From Clostridia bacterium (GTDB taxonomy: Bacteria > Bacillota > Clostridia > Christensenellales > Aristaeellaceae), in contig JAUMVG010000036.1 in assembly GCA_030530315.1 (NCBI GenBank), positions 1 through 34,801 on the forward strand: a stretch of DNA of 34,801 nucleotides, in the 5' to 3' direction. The notes below the pieces were generated by a model. That model was not told where the DNA came from, made no database searches, and saw nothing but the letters and a program-made list of their open reading frames with translations. Below, one piece after another: positions 32,241 through 34,801 of the stretch (the first letter of the stretch is position 1; every line of letters starts with the position of its first letter). Both the position numbers and the translations under genes were made by a program.

Positions 32241-34610
32241 ATGAAGAAGCTTTTGGCGATGCTGCTGGCCGCCGTCATGCTCCTGAGCGTGATCGGCGCG
32301 GTGGCAGAAGAAACCGCGGAGCAGGGCACTCCCCTGGTCGTGGCGACTTCCACCCTGTCCGAGAAGTTCTCCCCCTATTTTGCCGACACGGCCTATGACC
32401 AGGACGTCGTCAACATGACCCAGGCGTCCATGATGACCACCGACCGCACCGGCGGCATCATCTACAACGGCATTGAGGGTGAGACCCACTCCTACAATGG
32501 CACCGACTACACCTACTATGGCACCGGCGACCTGGCCGTCAACTACGACGAGGAAGCCGACATCACCACCTACACCTACAAGATGCGCGACGATCTGAAG
32601 TTCTCCGATGGAGAGCCCATGACCATCGACGACGTCATCTTCAACTATTATGTGTTCCTGGATCCCGCCTACAACGGCTCCACCACGCTGAACAGCTATG
32701 ACATCGTGGGCCTGCAGGCGTACCGCACCCAGATCCCCGAGGCCTCCGTCGAGGAGACCAGCGCCACGGCGGCTGCCGTCCGCGAGGCCTATGCGGCCAA
32801 CGGCGAGGGCTACACCGTGACCGAGTCCGATCCCTTCACCCAGGAAGCCTATGACAGCTATGCCGCCGCCGCGACCCAGCTGTGGAAGGAAGACCTGCAG
32901 GGCATCGTGGACTATGTCTATGAGAACTACGCTGCCGATTATGCCGAGAGCATCATGGGCATGACCGCTGAAGAAGTCGGCGCTTCCGACGGCGCGAAGG
33001 TCGCCTTCGGCGCTGCCATGTGGGGCTTCACCGTCGAGGGCGACGAGCCCACCATCGACGACCTGTTCGCCTCCGTGTTCGCCCAGTATGCCGGCGATCT
33101 GGACTCCTACCTGTCCGTCGAGTCCGCCACCGGCGCGACCGCCGATGAGATCAACGGCGCCCTGATGGTCAAGGTCGCTGAGGACGCGGGCGTCGATATG
33201 TCCGCTGGCGTTCCCAACATCTCCGGTATCGTGCGCGTGGACGACTACACCGTGGAAGTGAAGGTGAAGGGCTTCTCCGCCCCCGCCGTGTACAGCATCC
33301 TCGGCCTGTCCATCGCTCCTCTGCACTACTACGGCGATCCCGCCCAGTACGACTATGAGAACAACCAGTTCGGCCATCCCTTCGGCGACCTGAGCCTGAT
33401 CCAGGCCAAGAACGCCGAGCCCATGGGCGCCGGCCCCTACAAGTTCGTCAAGTACGAGAACCGCGTCGTGTACTACGAGGCGAATGAGAACTACTATCTG
33501 GGTGCTCCCGAGATCAAGAGCTTCCAGTACAAGGAGACCCAGGCGACTGAGGTTGCCACCGCTGTGCAGACCGGCACCGCCGACGGCGGCGAGATGACCG
33601 GCTCCAAGTCCAACTTCGAGATGCTGCGCTCCTTCAACAGCAACGGCGAGGTGACCGGCGACGTCGTGACCACCTACTCCGTGGCGAACCTGGGCTATGG
33701 CTACATCGGCATGAACGCCGACACCATGAACGTGGCGGGCGAGCCTGGCAGCGAGGCTTCCAAGAACCTGCGCAAGGCCTTCGCCACCATCCTGAGCGTG
33801 TACCGCGATACCGCCATCGACAGCTACTACGGCGACGCCGCGGCGGTCATCAACTATCCCATCTCCACTACCTCCTGGGCGGCCCCGCAGGCCACCGACG
33901 AGGGCTACAAGGTGGCCTTCTCCGTGGACGTGGACGGCAACGACATCTACACCGCCGACATGGATCAGGAAGCCAAGTACGAGGCCGCTCTGCAGGCCGC
34001 CATCGGCTATCTGAAGGCCGCCGGCTACACCTTCGACGAGGCCACCGGCAAGTTCACCGAGGCTCCCGAAGGCGCTTCCCTGTCCTATGAGGCCATCATC
34101 CCCGGCGACGGCACCGGTGACCACCCGGCCTTTGCCGTGCTGACCGACGCCAAGAACGCCCTGGACAAGATCGGCATCGAGCTGAAGATCAATGACCCCG
34201 CTGACAGCAATGTGCTGTGGGATGCTCTGGACGCCGGCACTCAGAACATGTGGTGCGCGGCCTGGGGTGCCACCATCGATCCCGACATGTATCAGGTGTA
34301 CCACTCCTCCGGCATCGTGGGCCGCGGCGGCTCCGATTCCAACCACTATCACATCCAGTCTGACGCTCTGGATCAGCTGATCGTGGATGCCCGTCAGTCC
34401 GATGACCAGGATTACCGCAAGCAGGTCTACAAGGCCGCGCTGGACGAGATCATCGACTGGGCGGTTGAGGTTCCCACCTATCAGCGCCAGAACATCGTCA
34501 TCGCCAGCTCCGAGCGCGTGGACATCCCCACCGTCACCGGCGATGTCACCACCTTCTGGGGATGGCTGTCCGAGGTCCAGACCATGAAGATGGTCGAGGC
34601 CGCCAAGTAA
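32241..34610 (+). CDS. Family 5 (OppA/DppA-like) extracellular solute-binding protein
   Basis: Binds peptides or similar solutes outside the cell for an ABC importer. 789 residues, longer than the usual 500-600. Signal peptide MKKLLAMLLAAVMLLSVIGAVA with cleavage near residue 22; there is no lipobox Cys, unlike most Gram-positive binding proteins. Family segments: KFSPYFADTAYDQDVVNMTQASMM near the N-terminus, TYTYKMRDDLKFSDGEPMTIDDVIF near 110-135, GAGPYKFVKYE near 395 and NLRKAFATILSVYRD near 510. Extra acidic, Ala-rich sequence (about 165-295) is inserted before VDDYTVEVKVKGF. AAGGAGG precedes the ATG. Codon choice (AAC, TAC, AAG nearly always) suggests strong expression. No permease follows within the window. 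Confidence 0.9.
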   Translation: MKKLLAMLLAAVMLLSVIGAVAEETAEQGTPLVVATSTLSEKFSPYFADTAYDQDVVNMTQASMMTTDRTGGIIYNGIEGETHSYNGTDYTYYGTGDLAVNYDEEADITTYTYKMRDDLKFSDGEPMTIDDVIFNYYVFLDPAYNGSTTLNSYDIVGLQAYRTQIPEASVEETSATAAAVREAYAANGEGYTVTESDPFTQEAYDSYAAAATQLWKEDLQGIVDYVYENYAADYAESIMGMTAEEVGASDGAKVAFGAAMWGFTVEGDEPTIDDLFASVFAQYAGDLDSYLSVESATGATADEINGALMVKVAEDAGVDMSAGVPNISGIVRVDDYTVEVKVKGFSAPAVYSILGLSIAPLHYYGDPAQYDYENNQFGHPFGDLSLIQAKNAEPMGAGPYKFVKYENRVVYYEANENYYLGAPEIKSFQYKETQATEVATAVQTGTADGGEMTGSKSNFEMLRSFNSNGEVTGDVVTTYSVANLGYGYIGMNADTMNVAGEPGSEASKNLRKAFATILSVYRDTAIDSYYGDAAAVINYPISTTSWAAPQATDEGYKVAFSVDVDGNDIYTADMDQEAKYEAALQAAIGYLKAAGYTFDEATGKFTEAPEGASLSYEAIIPGDGTGDHPAFAVLTDAKNALDKIGIELKINDPADSNVLWDALDAGTQNMWCAAWGATIDPDMYQVYHSSGIVGRGGSDSNHYHIQSDALDQLIVDARQSDDQDYRKQVYKAALDEIIDWAVEVPTYQRQNIVIASSERVDIPTVTGDVTTFWGWLSEVQTMKMVEAAK

Positions 34611-34645
34611 TTCCTCTCCGAATTATGGTTTAAGCCCATGTCCCT

Positions 34646-34678
34646 GCCGCCCCCTCCCCTCCGGGAGGGAGCGGCTTT
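34646..34678 (+). terminator. Terminator after the binding-protein gene
   Basis: GCCGC and CTCCC pair with GGGAG and GCGGC to form a two-part stem, followed by TTTGGG. The U-tract is short, so the call is moderate. Confidence 0.6.
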
Positions 34679-34743
34679 GGGACTTTCCGGGCAGATATTC
34701 CACGATTTTCCGGTTTGTTGTTCGCGGGAGAATCCGTAGGGGC

Positions 34744-34801
34744 GGCGTTGCGCCGCCCGCCGGAAACCGGCAACTTCTTTTTGGGCGGGCGGCGCAACGC
34801 C
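34744..34801. repeat. Long inverted repeat at the window end
   Basis: Perfect 18-bp arms (34744-34761 with 34784-34801) separated by 22 bases, with a nested GCCGG/CCGGC hairpin at the left arm. It is cut by the window edge, so the full element may be longer. Confidence 0.75.

Noticed and set aside
32019-34352. A 777-codon open frame on the minus strand opposite the family 5 binding-protein gene
   Set aside because: Its product is a Gly/Val/His-rich low-complexity chain without motifs; it exists because of GC-rich codon bias in the real + strand gene, which has a signal peptide, ribosome binding site and family motifs.

Overview
The window is a GC-rich stretch of a Gram-positive, probably clostridial (Bacillota) chromosome. 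The pointers are a type III glutamine synthetase, an FMN-dependent FabK enoyl reductase under a MarR-type regulator in a Streptococcus/Clostridium-like fab gene order, a lysine riboswitch, a DUF4250 protein, a teichoic-acid type CDP-glycerol transferase and strong GGAGG ribosome binding sites. The taxon is an inference; there is no rRNA or tRNA gene to confirm it.

Layout. 98-3836 (+): sbcDC nuclease pair. 4043-6130 (-): glnN, convergent with sbcDC. 6261-15736 (-): a full shikimate and Phe/Tyr operon in transcription order aroF, tyrA, GNAT acetyltransferase, aroB, aroA, aroC, pheA (chorismate mutase-prephenate dehydratase), aroE-aroK fusion, aroQ. It starts at a near-perfect promoter followed by an 18-residue leader peptide with four Phe and four Tyr codons and a terminator, a classical aromatic attenuator. 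15839-16396 (-): a small lipoprotein. 16645-20266: a surface-polymer group (pyruvyl transferase on -, membrane acyltransferase and CDP-glycerol transferase on +). 20359-26190 (+): fatty-acid operon marR/fabT, fabH, acpP, fabK, fabG, fabF, fabZ, with fabD and acc genes absent. 26261-26440 (-): DUF4250. 26717-29781 (-): an amino-acid ABC transporter (binding protein, permease, ATPase) behind a lysine riboswitch, hence probably a lysine importer. 29894-32022 (-): DUF362, PPOX flavoprotein and a membrane protein. 32158-34610 (+): a large secreted family 5 peptide-binding protein.

The most unusual content lies between genes. At least 13 short arrays of degenerate heptamers, all fitting one scaffold (roughly WRHTCYC), occupy the loose junctions inside the aromatic, fatty-acid and lysine-transport operons. 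Most form pairs in opposite orientation that bound small elements of about 90-340 bp. Two copies of a MITE-like element with imperfect terminal inverted repeats flank the permease-ATPase pair; one sits inside a heptamer-bounded element and splits the transporter operon. A cluster of long hairpins separates fabG and fabF. Tightly overlapping gene junctions (aroB/aroA, aroA/aroC, aroEK/aroQ, acpP/fabK, sbcD/sbcC) carry none of these.

Functionally, the window combines endogenous control of aromatic synthesis by translation of a Phe/Tyr leader, lysine uptake controlled by lysine itself, and membrane lipid synthesis under a MarR-type repressor.
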